In this document: in pieces, positions 26,565 through 33,194 of the stretch
How positions within the stretch are numbered: position 1 is the first letter of the stretch
How the letters are laid out: the number at the start of each line of letters is the position of its first letter
IMG/VR virus record: IMGVR_UViG_3300043787_000086
Coordinates: 1-46,406 of that record
Reading direction: 5' to 3' (one strand)
DNA from: a virus
DNA: 46,406 nt
Notes under the pieces: model-generated
The model's database searches: none
Told to the model about the DNA's origin: nothing
Seen by the model: only the letters and a program-made list of their open reading frames with translations
Made by a program: the position numbers and the translations under genes

Positions 26565-27153
26565 CCGGCTTTACCTCCACCGCGGCAGTATCGATTGTTT
26601 CACGTGAAACGCCGACCTGATCCGTCAGCGCCAACATCCGCTCATAACGATCCAGACCGGAAAACCCAAAGACTTCAAGCAGCCGATCCCGCGGCAACCC
26701 CAGAGCCTTAAGCCGCCGCAGGTCGGAAACCGCAGCGTCGGAATGGCTGACCGCCACATTACCGCTCAGACTGACATCGACCTTCGAGGTCTCGCCATGT
26801 CCGGAACGGTTCAAAACCATGTCAATCGCCCGGTCGTGCTTGGGGTGTTTTGGATTGTCCAGTAGCCGTTCAAGAGCCATTGCCGCCTTCGGGGCCAGGC
26901 TAAACAGATACTTGGTGGTCAAAGCCTGGATTGCCGCATCAATATCTTCGCGCTGCAGCAAAATATGCGCCCGGACCTTGGCCGCCTCCTTCACATCGCT
27001 ATAGCCGGCAGCCCTGGCAGCCTCTGCGCCATTGGCGCCATTGAACACGTAGTTCCAGACAAACTTGCGCCAGCGCTCGTCCCTGAGGTCCCGTAGGGCC
27101 TCCGGCAGTACATCGGGCAGCGGAATGTCCGGAACAATGCCATCTAGCGACAT
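26554..27153 (-). CDS. terS: Terminase small subunit
   Basis: 199 residues. The N-terminal region has a helix-turn-helix of the terminase-small type: FVWNYVFNGANGAEAARAAG, then YSDVKEAAKVRAHILLQ. A central helical oligomerisation part (APKAAMALERLLDNPKH) and a C-terminal acidic/hydrophobic segment follow. It recognises the packaging start site and loads the large subunit. It is the first gene of the late module, downstream of the repeat-rich non-coding region at 27154-27908. Confidence 0.75.
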   Translation of the reverse strand: MSLDGIVPDIPLPDVLPEALRDLRDERWRKFVWNYVFNGANGAEAARAAGYSDVKEAAKVRAHILLQREDIDAAIQALTTKYLFSLAPKAAMALERLLDNPKHPKHDRAIDMVLNRSGHGETSKVDVSLSGNVAVSHSDAAVSDLRRLKALGLPRDRLLEVFGFSGLDRYERMLALTDQVGVSRETIDTAAVEVKPDGQ

Positions 27154-27194
27154 GTGGCCATACTCGACATAACTCGGTTATCCGTCAATGTGAT

Positions 27195-27277
27195 ATAAAT
27201 GCAACACATATTTGAAAGGCGACCGCCCAAAAATTGAGTGATGGTCAGCATCAGAATAAGTGTTGCATTTATGCAAC
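27195..27277. promoter_or_regulatory. Inverted repeats upstream of the terminase operon (candidate operator)
   Basis: ATAAATGCAACAC (27195-27207) is repeated exactly in inverse at 27260-27272, and the second copy is part of a palindrome GTTGCATTTATGCAAC (27262-27277). The three GTTGCAT half-sites lie 42-125 bases upstream of the first late gene, in the right place to control leftward late transcription. Which protein binds is unknown; the phage regulators are candidates. Confidence 0.55.
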
Positions 27278-27416
27278 TAAGTATTTGAGATGGGCCGCGA
27301 AATTGGAAAGAGTAGTCGGGTTTCGAGCGTGCCAAAAAGTCCCCCTCCCCCACCCCACTGCCGGCCCTAAGCATGCTTGCCCATGACCGCCCGGCAGCTG
27401 TCCCGCGCCAGATGTA

Positions 27417-27700
27417 GCAATATCAATGGCTTAGCTGGTCAATTCGCATAAACTACCATTATGGAACATTTTGCCGATTGGAGGCTGATTGTGTGGCAAT
27501 ATCAATAACATAACATGCGATACTAATGCAATGTATTAGGCATGACGTTCGCTGTTCGTGCTTTGGACTGTCGTTATGCGTAATGATCCATAAATGAGAT
27601 GAATCCCAATTTTGTTACACCACGCGATTTACGGCCAAAAATACCACGATATCCACAGGATAAATCATTGATATTATTATCAGTCCCAAAATTGTTACAC
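27417..27700. promoter_or_regulatory. AT-rich repeat region with DnaA-box-like site (candidate origin or control region)
   Basis: GCAATATCAAT occurs at 27417-27427 and 27496-27506, and its core AATATCAATG occurs inverted at 27666-27675. TCCCAATTTTGTTACAC (27604-27620) recurs 80 bases on as TCCCAAAATTGTTACAC (27684-27700). Between these lies ATATCCACA (27649-27657), one base from the DnaA-box consensus TTATCCACA. The stretch is AT-rich against a GC-rich genome and has no convincing gene. An origin is possible, but promoters or operators would look similar. Confidence 0.4.
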
Positions 27701-27908
27701 GCGCATCATAGCCAATGCCAATGACAGCAATCGACTTGAACTGAGCAACAATGCCGGTGCTGTCCCAGGCAAGCGATCAAGCCGAGCCTATTCATTCTCA
27801 TTGCCGAGTAAGCCTTGCGACCGCGGATAAGGAAGCGGCTTGGCATTGAAGCGACTCACCAAAGCTGAGTATGGCCCTTGAGACCGAACGCAGCATATAC
27901 GACAGTAC

Positions 27909-28421
27909 TTATGGTGCGTTCGCGGATAACCGCTTGAGTTTGCGCCACAATTTGGAACGCTTTTTTGATGCCAATTTGCGCTTGTTCTCACGCTGTTTCT
28001 TGGTGAAATCTATTGCGCCAATGGTGGTGATCCGTAGCGCCTGCCGATCGGCGTAGGTAAGCCGCAGCCGCCAGGCGAGGCTATCGGCCTTCCAACTCAT
28101 CGGCCGCTGTACGACCTCGGCAAGGATGCTCATGGCCTCTCCGACAGTCAGCCACGGCGCCATGATGCTCGACCACTTGAGCAACCTGTCCAACGGCGCG
28201 CCGGCGAGTTGTACGAGGTGCTGTGTGGCAATGTGGATGGCATCGCGGACCTGGGGAATATCCGGCAGCACCTCGCCGTAGCGAGCTCGGTACAGCTTAT
28301 TGAGCTCGGCAACCCGTAACGCGGCGAATTGAGGCTTGGTCGCGTGCTTGCGCTTGCGGGCATAGCGGTGCGCTATCTCCCGCAGCTTGGCCTGTACGAC
28401 TGCCGGATCGGGCCGAGGCAT
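27909..28421 (-). CDS. Orphan basic protein next to the candidate origin
   Basis: 170 residues. The N-terminal half is helical with RVAELNKLYRARYGEVLPD. The middle has a WSSIMAPWLTVGEAMSILAE block. The C-terminus is LRITTIGAIDFTKKQRENKR followed by a very basic tail rich in Lys and Arg. I recall proteins with the 'ITTIGAID' block from Rhizobiales genomes and mobile elements, where they have no established function. The basic tail and its place next to repeat-rich DNA suggest DNA binding, perhaps in replication or control. That is inference. Confidence 0.65.
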   Translation of the reverse strand: MPRPDPAVVQAKLREIAHRYARKRKHATKPQFAALRVAELNKLYRARYGEVLPDIPQVRDAIHIATQHLVQLAGAPLDRLLKWSSIMAPWLTVGEAMSILAEVVQRPMSWKADSLAWRLRLTYADRQALRITTIGAIDFTKKQRENKRKLASKKRSKLWRKLKRLSANAP

Positions 28422-28511
28422 TAGATTGGCGTATCACGGAATATGTGACGCTGACACTATCGTCAGTCAGGTGCCGCCACTACCGCCCGATCGTCAGCCG
28501 CTGCCCAATAT

Positions 28512-28595
28512 ATGCCGGGATTGCTAAAGCACGCTGCGCTGATCGTTGCCGCGGCAATAGTCGTGCTGGCGTTTATCTTGATTGCTAAGGGATGA
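28512..28595 (+). CDS. Possible 27-residue membrane peptide
   Basis: A plus-strand frame, MPGLLKHAALIVAAAIVV and a short tail, would code for a single transmembrane helix. It has no clear ribosome site and overlaps the 3' end of the methyltransferase gene on the other strand. The hydrophobic run is suggestive, but the frame may be fortuitous. Confidence 0.25.
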   Translation: MPGLLKHAALIVAAAIVVLAFILIAKG

Positions 28596-29952
28596 TCCTT
28601 GGCGGCCCGTCAATCACATGGTGGGCGTGGGCCAGCATCATGCGATGAATATCCTCGCCCTTGACCACCCCCAGTTCCGGCAGCGGCACAATCCACGTCC
28701 CGCGGTATTGCGGATTGCGGGCCATGATCTGCTCGGCATAGCGCCAGGCCAGGATGATGCAGTAGTCGGGCATCAATACTGCCGATGATAATCCCATCAA
28801 GGTCTCTGGCCCGTGCACCTGCAAATGCAGCCCCGGACTGAACGTGCCTTGCTTGCCCGGCCAATCGTCGATCAGATAATCCAGGAACTTGCGCAGTTCC
28901 CATGAGTAGATCAGCGTTGTGCTTGTGGGTGACGCACCATAGCCGGCAATAGTTTGCCCGACTGTGCGGTGTGCTGAAAGCCACTTGCCGAGCTTGGCTT
29001 TGGCATCATTGATCTGCAGTCCGAACTTGTCGAACAGCGCGATGTTGTGCAGCCCCCGCAAATACTCCCACTCCACCAATGCCGGCACATCGCTGCTTAC
29101 GGGCCGCTTGCCGCTGTCGTGCTGCACATAGACGCGGATGCTGCCGCCCTTGGTTGCCACGCGCTGCACGTCGAATACCTGCATCCCCAGCCGCTGGAAA
29201 AAGCCGATCAGCGGCGACAACGCGAACGCGGTCAGGTGCTCGTGGTAGATGAAATCGAATACCATGTGGTCGATCAGATCGGCCAGGTAGAACGTCTCGA
29301 ACACGAACACACCATCCGGTGTCAGTAAATTGCGCACCGCCTCGGTGAAGCTGCGTAGATCCTCGATGTTGGCATAGACGTTGTTGGCCGTGATGAGACC
29401 GGGGCGCTCATAAGTTGCTTGGATTAAGCCGGCGGTTTCTGCGTTGAAAAATTCTTTGATGGTGGGCAGTCCACGAGTGTTCAGCGGAGCTGGATCAACT
29501 CCCAATACCGGCCGACCATCCTTGTTCAAGAACAGCCCGAATGTGCCGTCGTTTGAGCCGATATCGACTGCGAATTGATACGGCCGCAGTTTTGCCCGCT
29601 CGACAACATCGGCCGCATACTGCCGAAAATGCTCCACCAATGCCGGACTAGAACCGGTCTCGTAGGTGTAGTGCGGGTAAATCTCGTCCGCGGACACCAC
29701 GTCCAGCAATTGCGCGCAGCCGCAGTCGTCGCACAGGTATAGGTCGAGGGGGTAAAGTTTGGTAGGCTTTGCGCTGCAGTCCTGATGGTCTTGGCATCGG
29801 TCGATACAATGCTTGCTGCCAAAAGCATCGCAAACCCCGAAATTGCGGTCCTTGCGGTAATCGTCCGCCAATGGCTGCGGCGGGTAGTGCAGCGCCAGCG
29901 TCAGCCGGGTGGAGTCACACAGCCGGCATGTGGTGCGCTTGTGATAGGTCAT
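28585..29952 (-). CDS. Sugar C-methyltransferase-like SAM enzyme
   Basis: 455 residues from the ATG at 29952. Three-part layout of the NovU/TylC3-type sugar C-methyltransferases: N-terminal zinc-binding domain (CRLC, then PLDLYLCDDCG and a HYTYETGSS block), a central Rossmann SAM domain (FAVDIGSNDGTFG) and a C-terminal domain with GQTIAGYGASPTSTTL. Such enzymes methylate NDP-deoxysugar intermediates used in antibiotics and O-antigens. It overlaps the upstream dehydrogenase gene by 38 bases, and these two with the cupin gene form one leftward operon. The substrate is unknown. A host-surface glycan or phage-made sugar is likely. Confidence 0.75.
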   Translation of the reverse strand: MTYHKRTTCRLCDSTRLTLALHYPPQPLADDYRKDRNFGVCDAFGSKHCIDRCQDHQDCSAKPTKLYPLDLYLCDDCGCAQLLDVVSADEIYPHYTYETGSSPALVEHFRQYAADVVERAKLRPYQFAVDIGSNDGTFGLFLNKDGRPVLGVDPAPLNTRGLPTIKEFFNAETAGLIQATYERPGLITANNVYANIEDLRSFTEAVRNLLTPDGVFVFETFYLADLIDHMVFDFIYHEHLTAFALSPLIGFFQRLGMQVFDVQRVATKGGSIRVYVQHDSGKRPVSSDVPALVEWEYLRGLHNIALFDKFGLQINDAKAKLGKWLSAHRTVGQTIAGYGASPTSTTLIYSWELRKFLDYLIDDWPGKQGTFSPGLHLQVHGPETLMGLSSAVLMPDYCIILAWRYAEQIMARNPQYRGTWIVPLPELGVVKGEDIHRMMLAHAHHVIDGPPRIIP

Positions 29953-30559
29953 TTGCGAGACTTTCCTGCCACTGTAGAGAAACACCGCCGTCCACGGTCA
30001 ACACCTGCCCGGTCACGAACGAAGCAGCCGGCGAGGCCAGGAACGCGATTGCGCTGGCAACCTCGCTGGCAGTGCCCATGCGGCGCAGCGGCGTGATCCG
30101 CTCGTGAAACGCCTTGTTGGGCCAGTCCGGGCCACCTTTGAATACCGTGCCCGGCGCCACGCAGTTGCAGCGGATGCCCTTGGGGCCGAGCTCCACCGCC
30201 CAATAGCGGCACATGGATTCCAGGGCGGCTTTGGCCATATGGTAGCCAATGAGCATTTGCGGGTTGACCAGCCGGGCATTGACCGATGTGACGATCACGA
30301 TGGCTTTGTCGGGGCCGGTGAAGGTCATTTTCTCAACTATGGATTTGGTCAGGTCGAGACTGATATTGAACTCGTGCTGCCATTGGTTTTCATTTTCGCG
30401 GCTCCGCTGCAAAAATATGAGATAGCTGGCGATTTCCGGGTAAACGACGCCCGTGCGTTCGCGGCGAAACGGCACTATGGCATCGCCCCGCGCCGCCAAT
30501 GTGGCCACAACTTCGCGGCCGATGCCGCCGGTGGCGCCGATGATGAGGCTGCGGGTCAT
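29915..30559 (-). CDS. Short-chain dehydrogenase/reductase
   Basis: 214 residues from the ATG at 30559, overlapping the preceding stop by ATGA. NAD(P)-binding motif GATGGIG at residues 8-14, catalytic-type Ser in VTSVNARLV, YHMAKAA (the YxxxK pair) and a C-terminal VTGQVLTVDGG block typical of classical SDRs. The usual NNAG segment is missing and the protein is about 35 residues shorter than normal, so the fold is compacted between cofactor site and active site. Within a sugar-gene operon it probably reduces or epimerises a sugar intermediate. Confidence 0.75.
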   Translation of the reverse strand: MTRSLIIGATGGIGREVVATLAARGDAIVPFRRERTGVVYPEIASYLIFLQRSRENENQWQHEFNISLDLTKSIVEKMTFTGPDKAIVIVTSVNARLVNPQMLIGYHMAKAALESMCRYWAVELGPKGIRCNCVAPGTVFKGGPDWPNKAFHERITPLRRMGTASEVASAIAFLASPAASFVTGQVLTVDGGVSLQWQESLANDLSQAHHMPAV

Positions 30560-30792
30560 GGCAGGTAAAACGCCGCGGTTTCGTTCCAATGCGAAACAAG
30601 AGTTTGCCGATGAATTTGCAAATCCATAAAAGCCGCCGCAATTTGCCGATGAATGGCATCCATTTCATCTTGACTATACGGCCACGACGACATGACAATT
30701 CCACGTATTGGCATCAGCGATCCAGCCCGCACGATAGCCGGCGCGGCAACAAAGCTGATCAATCCAGTGATAAATCCGCGCCGCGTGGTCAT
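30556..30792 (-). CDS. Small exported protein with Tat-like signal
   Basis: 78 residues. The N-terminus MTTRRGFITGLISFVAAPAI has the twin-arginine pattern T-R-R-G-F-I followed by a hydrophobic stretch and a VRAG cleavage-like site. The mature part is about 55 residues and helical (SQDEMDAIHRQIAAAFMDLQ). I recall similar short proteins in Rhizobiales phages. Overlaps both neighbours by ATGA-type junctions, so it belongs to the sugar operon. Function unknown. Confidence 0.65.
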   Translation of the reverse strand: MTTRRGFITGLISFVAAPAIVRAGSLMPIRGIVMSSWPYSQDEMDAIHRQIAAAFMDLQIHRQTLVSHWNETAAFYLP

Positions 30793-31310
30793 TTGCAGTA
30801 CCCCTCCAACTTCGCCAGAAAATCCCCGACATCATGGTCCGTCTCGGCCGGCGCCCACGGCGCATACAGCGTCGATTGCCCGCGCACGAACGGCCCGCGG
30901 CAGGTCTCGTGGATCACCAGCCAATCGCTGCGCACGATGATGGTGTGGTAGACCATGACCGGGAACTGCACGATGAACGGCGCACCATTGCCGCGTACCG
31001 CGGCTTCCATGCGCATGATCTTGTCGAGCTGCCCATCGTCGGTGAAGAAAATCACATCGCACGCGCCTTCCAGCAAATGGAAGGATTCCGCCATCGGATG
31101 CCGGTTCGGCCGGTTGTAGGTCGACTTGGTGTAGACCAGCACGGTCTCATGCAGCAGCGCCTGCTCGTCCAGGTGCAGGCAGATGCGGCAGCGGTGGCGG
31201 GTCGAGCGCATCGCAGCTTCCTTGAGAAAGCGGAGTTCCGACGCGCCAATTGCCGATATCGGCTGCTTCGCAAAGTAGACTTCCGGGGATTGTCGTTTCA
31301 GTTCAATCAT
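30789..31310 (-). CDS. WbuC-like cupin metalloprotein
   Basis: 173 residues. RHRCRICLHLDEQALLHET followed by NRHPMAESFHLLEG is the metal-binding signature of the WbuC cupin family: a H-x-H/E pattern and an N-terminal R-x-C-x-H. Family members are coded in O-antigen and other polysaccharide clusters, and their reaction is not well established. With the dehydrogenase and C-methyltransferase next to it, it supports a glycan-modification operon. The start is one base before the stop of the small gene upstream. Confidence 0.75.
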   Translation of the reverse strand: MIELKRQSPEVYFAKQPISAIGASELRFLKEAAMRSTRHRCRICLHLDEQALLHETVLVYTKSTYNRPNRHPMAESFHLLEGACDVIFFTDDGQLDKIMRMEAAVRGNGAPFIVQFPVMVYHTIIVRSDWLVIHETCRGPFVRGQSTLYAPWAPAETDHDVGDFLAKLEGYCK

Positions 31311-31508
31311 TTAGTGCACCGTTTCCCGCCGGGTCCGGCCCACCATCGGCATGTGCCTGTAGACTTGGTTGGCCGCAGCCCGAATGGCGTTCGGCGGCAT
31401 TCGATCGAGGCAGAACTTGAGATAGACGAAGCACGCATTCTCCCATTCCGGGGTGCGCGGCTCCGCGTGGTCGTAGTCGACATCCGGCCGGCGGCTTGGG
31501 AAGGTCAT
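31311..31508 (-). CDS. Small protein at the head of the sugar operon
   Basis: 65 residues from the ATG at 31508, which has a GTGGAG ribosome site. A competing frame at 31303-31572 and the longer start at 31568 lack such a site. The protein is charged with one helix (CFVYLKFCLDRMPPNAIRA) and a basic end. It abuts the WbuC-like start. No family recognised. Confidence 0.55.
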   Translation of the reverse strand: MTFPSRRPDVDYDHAEPRTPEWENACFVYLKFCLDRMPPNAIRAAANQVYRHMPMVGRTRRETVH

Positions 31509-31520
31509 CGAGTTCTCCAC

Positions 31521-31539
31521 ATATCCACAGGTTTCCACA
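31521..31539. promoter_or_regulatory. Two DnaA-box-like sites before the sugar operon
   Basis: On the minus strand TGTGGAAAC is followed by TGTGGATAT, then a third TGTGG, just upstream of the start at 31508. The second differs by one base from the DnaA-box consensus TGTGGATAA, and the same ATATCCACAG stretch occurs at 27649-27658. Binding by host DnaA is possible but unproven. Confidence 0.3.
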
Positions 31540-31641
31540 GCCCAAAATTTCGGCAAAATTTCCAACAAGCAAGATTTTATATTCGTTTCAGCAGGTTAAG
31601 ACTTACTTCCTTCAAGTCCTTGCCAGATGGTGAGGGTCAGA

Positions 31642-31700
31642 GCGAGGGCATAGGACGACCAGCCCCGAGGCAAGCATTCGGGGTGGTTCCTAGCCCTCGC
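31642..31700. ncRNA. Strong bulged hairpin, candidate structured RNA
   Basis: GCGAGGGC (31642-31649) pairs with GCCCTCGC (31693-31700). TAGGA (31651-31655) pairs with TCCTA (31688-31692), leaving a bulged A. ACCA-CCCCGA (31658-31668 with a bulged G at 31662) pairs with TCGGGGTGGT (31678-31687). That is about 23 base pairs around a 9-base loop. The hairpin is flanked by CTTGCCAGATGG (31619-31630) and CTTGCCAGACGG (31704-31715). It could be the leader of the minus-strand sugar operon, a free small RNA, a protein-binding RNA or a DNA site. The strand is not decided. Confidence 0.5.
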
Positions 31701-31736
31701 GATCTTGCCAGACGGAGCCGGGCCGTCGCTTTGGGC

Positions 31737-31762
31737 GCTGGTAAGCCGCGGCGGCTACCAGC
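31737..31762. other. Second hairpin in the structured region
   Basis: GCTGGTA (31737-31743) pairs with TACCAGC (31756-31762), and an inner GCC/GGC pair can extend it. It lies in the GC-rich stretch between the GcrA-like gene and the sugar operon, 37 bases from the larger hairpin, and could be part of the same structured RNA. Confidence 0.4.
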
Positions 31763-31859
31763 TTGGCGCCAACTTCCAGGGCGTTCCGCACCCTGCCGAT
31801 CGCCGCTCGCGCCTTTCGGACCGCGGCCGCACTTTGATCACCCGGGTAGTGCGCTTGTC

Positions 31860-31896
31860 GCTTTTTGCCCCCGCGTCTTACCCGCTGGCAAAAAGC
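31860..31896 (-). terminator. Hairpin after the gcrA-like gene
   Basis: GCTTTTTGCC and GGCAAAAAGC (31860-31869 and 31887-31896) form a perfect 10-bp stem with a 17-base loop, starting 9 bases after the gcrA-like stop on the minus strand. No T-run follows, so termination is likely partial. Stem composition with five A-T pairs is unusual for an intrinsic terminator. Confidence 0.45.
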
Positions 31897-31905
31897 CTCG
31901 ATAAA

Positions 31906-32397
31906 TCATACGGTCACCATCCTCTGGCGTACCGCCAGTTGCGCATGATACGGACAATACGAACAGCCATTTTGCTGCACTGCACCACAATACAGCATGT
32001 TCACGTCCGGTTCTTCCGAAACCGGGAACCGGCACGAATCATCCTTTAGACCCATGATCTTGACCGCCAGGGATAAGCTGGGTGCGTCAATTGGGATTTG
32101 GGGTGGCTGAGTGGCCGGCGCTTCAAAGACCAGCGTAGGGTCGCCCCTGGGCCGTCGTGGGGTATTGAGCGTAATCCGCGCATTACCCACTCCGGCCCGG
32201 ATACGGCGCTGCTTGGGCTTGGAAGCCTGCTTAACGATGGCAATACCGCGACGGTAGCACATGCCGAGTATGGCATTGCGGCTCATCTTCATCTTGTCCG
32301 CCATCTGCCGTGCGGACAACCCTTTGGCCGCCAACACCTGCAACTGCTCAACGCGCTCGATTGGCCAATCGCTCTTACCTGTGCCGCGATAGGTCAT
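31906..32397 (-). CDS. gcrA: GcrA-family cell-cycle regulator
   Basis: 163 residues. The N-terminal DNA-binding part, DWPIERVEQLQVLAAKGLSA followed by RQMADKMKMSRNAILG and MCYRRGI, matches the GcrA helix-turn-helix. The C-terminal part, DSCRFPVSEEP ... YCGA ... GCSYCPYHAQLAV, matches the cysteine-containing sigma70-contact region. In Caulobacter-type bacteria GcrA recruits sigma70 RNA polymerase to promoters carrying CcrM-methylated GANTC sites. The phage copy, coupled by ATGA to an XRE-type repressor, could redirect host RNA polymerase to phage or host promoters. The linker is longer and more Pro/Arg-rich than I expect from chromosomal copies. Confidence 0.8.
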   Translation of the reverse strand: MTYRGTGKSDWPIERVEQLQVLAAKGLSARQMADKMKMSRNAILGMCYRRGIAIVKQASKPKQRRIRAGVGNARITLNTPRRPRGDPTLVFEAPATQPPQIPIDAPSLSLAVKIMGLKDDSCRFPVSEEPDVNMLYCGAVQQNGCSYCPYHAQLAVRQRMVTV

Positions 32398-32612
32398 TTG
32401 AGATATTCTCGCGAGGCTTCTTGGGAAAGATCGGCGAGTACCGCTTCGACACCAATCTCGACAATTCCGTCGATCGGAAGCTTGCCGGTTTCCCAGCGGT
32501 GGATTGTGGATTGGTTGACCCTAAAATGAACGGCAAATTCGGTTTGGCTTTCGCCGCGGCGTTTCCGATGTCGCCTGATGTCTGCTGGTTTGACCATGCC
32601 GCCAATATGCAC
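32394..32612 (-). CDS. XRE-type helix-turn-helix repressor
   Basis: 72 residues (an ATG at 32597 giving MVKPADIRRH is an alternative start). Helix-turn-helix: GESQTEFAVHFRVNQSTIHR with WETGK after it, the classic Cro/CI-type pattern. It is divergent from the early module across a 62-base gap and coupled to the gcrA-like gene. This is the place of a repressor that turns early transcription on or off. The short length (no protease or dimer domain) is Cro-like rather than CI-like. Confidence 0.75.
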   Translation of the reverse strand: MHIGGMVKPADIRRHRKRRGESQTEFAVHFRVNQSTIHRWETGKLPIDGIVEIGVEAVLADLSQEASREYLK

Positions 32613-32674
32613 ACCTGAAAAATAAATGCAAGCGGCATCATTGACAATGCGGTTGGCATGTGCAAAATGGCGAT
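32613..32674. promoter_or_regulatory. Divergent early/regulator promoter region with operator-like palindrome
   Basis: Rightward: TTGACA (32641-32646), 16 bases, CAAAAT (32663-32668), just before the start at 32675. Leftward: TTGTCA on the other strand overlaps the same bases, followed by a TTATTT -10-like site. A palindrome CATTGACAATG (32639-32649) is centred on the shared -35. One bound repressor dimer would therefore cover both -35 elements. The rightward start is nearly leaderless. Confidence 0.55.
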
Positions 32675-32785
32675 ATGAACACTGAGCCGTTGCAGCCGCT
32701 ACTACTTCTGATCTTTATTGGTTGGCTCGTGGCCGCGGTTGTGATCATCTGGCAGCAACAGGCGCGATTGCCATGGGACTTATGA
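32675..32785 (+). CDS. 36-residue single-pass membrane protein, first early gene
   Basis: Starts at 32675 with MNTEPLQPLLLLIFIGWLVA and continues with the hydrophobic AVVIIW, so one transmembrane helix, and ends QQQARLPWDL. Its stop overlaps the next start (ATGA). The start lies seven bases beyond the predicted -10, so translation would be from a very short leader. Position as first early gene suggests a role at the host membrane, such as exclusion. Function unknown. Confidence 0.5.
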   Translation: MNTEPLQPLLLLIFIGWLVAAVVIIWQQQARLPWDL

Positions 32786-32955
32786 CCCGCGAAGAATTCA
32801 TGACCGCAACCGTAGCCCGGCTGATTGACGAGGGCTTGGACTTGCAAGCAGCCCGGCTGCACGCAATTTGCATTGTCAGTTCGCATTGGCCGTTGACGGA
32901 ACTCACCGACAGGGAGTGGGCCGCGGACGAAGCCGAGAACGGGGTGTTCTCGTGA
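32782..32955 (+). CDS. Small early protein
   Basis: 57 residues from the ATG at 32782 (GGGA ribosome site nine bases upstream). Helical and acidic at its end (TEFMT-type start, then RLIDEGLDLQAARLHAICIV and EWAADEAEN). No family recognised. Coupled to both neighbours by 4-base overlaps. Confidence 0.55.
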   Translation: MTREEFMTATVARLIDEGLDLQAARLHAICIVSSHWPLTELTDREWAADEAENGVFS

Positions 32956-33194
32956 CCGATTATCCCGTCCATCACCTGTGCAATTCGCTGCATGTGCAAA
33001 CCGGCTCGTTCGTGTCCGATGCGCGCTATTGGCTGGATGAACTGGCCAAGCTACGGCAGTTCGGATTTGCAGCCGGCACATTACCCATGCTGCAGATGGC
33101 CGACGATGTGCGGAATTTGCGTATGCTGGCGACCGCGATCGAGAAGCAACATCAACTGTTGATGCAACCGGAGAAGGACTTGAAACATGCCTGA
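32952..33194 (+). CDS. Small early protein, GTG start
   Basis: 80 residues starting with GTG in a GTGA overlap with the previous stop. Contains SDARYWLDELAKLRQFGFAA and a C-terminal helix (LRMLATAIEKQHQLL). It overlaps the SSB-like start by eight bases. Not recognised. The tight coupling suggests it works with the SSB-like protein. Confidence 0.55.
   Translation: MTDYPVHHLCNSLHVQTGSFVSDARYWLDELAKLRQFGFAAGTLPMLQMADDVRNLRMLATAIEKQHQLLMQPEKDLKHA

Larger units (their letters stand above)
27154..27908. other. Long non-coding region upstream of the late module
   Basis: About 755 bases without a credible gene. Short open frames exist on the minus strand (for example 27144-27374 and 27788-27991), but they lack ribosome sites and protein-like composition. 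The content is the repeats described separately, a C-rich tract near 27340-27360 and AT-rich DNA from 27420 to 27700. It is the largest non-coding region in the genome. Confidence 0.7.
31509..31905. other. GC-rich structured non-coding region
   Basis: About 400 bases between the sugar operon and the gcrA-like gene, containing the three hairpins and DnaA-box-like sites listed separately. An open frame without a start codon continues from the gcrA-like stop to 31691 on the minus strand, encoding a basic, Ala-rich stretch. I do not call it a gene. Confidence 0.6.

Noticed and set aside
27144-27374. 76-residue minus-strand frame upstream of terS
   Set aside because: Overlaps the terS start and the inverted repeats, poor start context, unlikely composition.
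30834-31904. 356-residue plus-strand frame opposite the sugar operon
   Set aside because: It overlaps the WbuC-like gene and the structured non-coding region in antisense; Arg/His/Ala-rich composition typical of a shadow frame.
31691-31905. Open frame continuing after the gcrA-like stop, basic and Ala-rich
   Set aside because: It has no ATG and only a late GTG, no ribosome site, and covers hairpins; readthrough protein or remnant cannot be shown.
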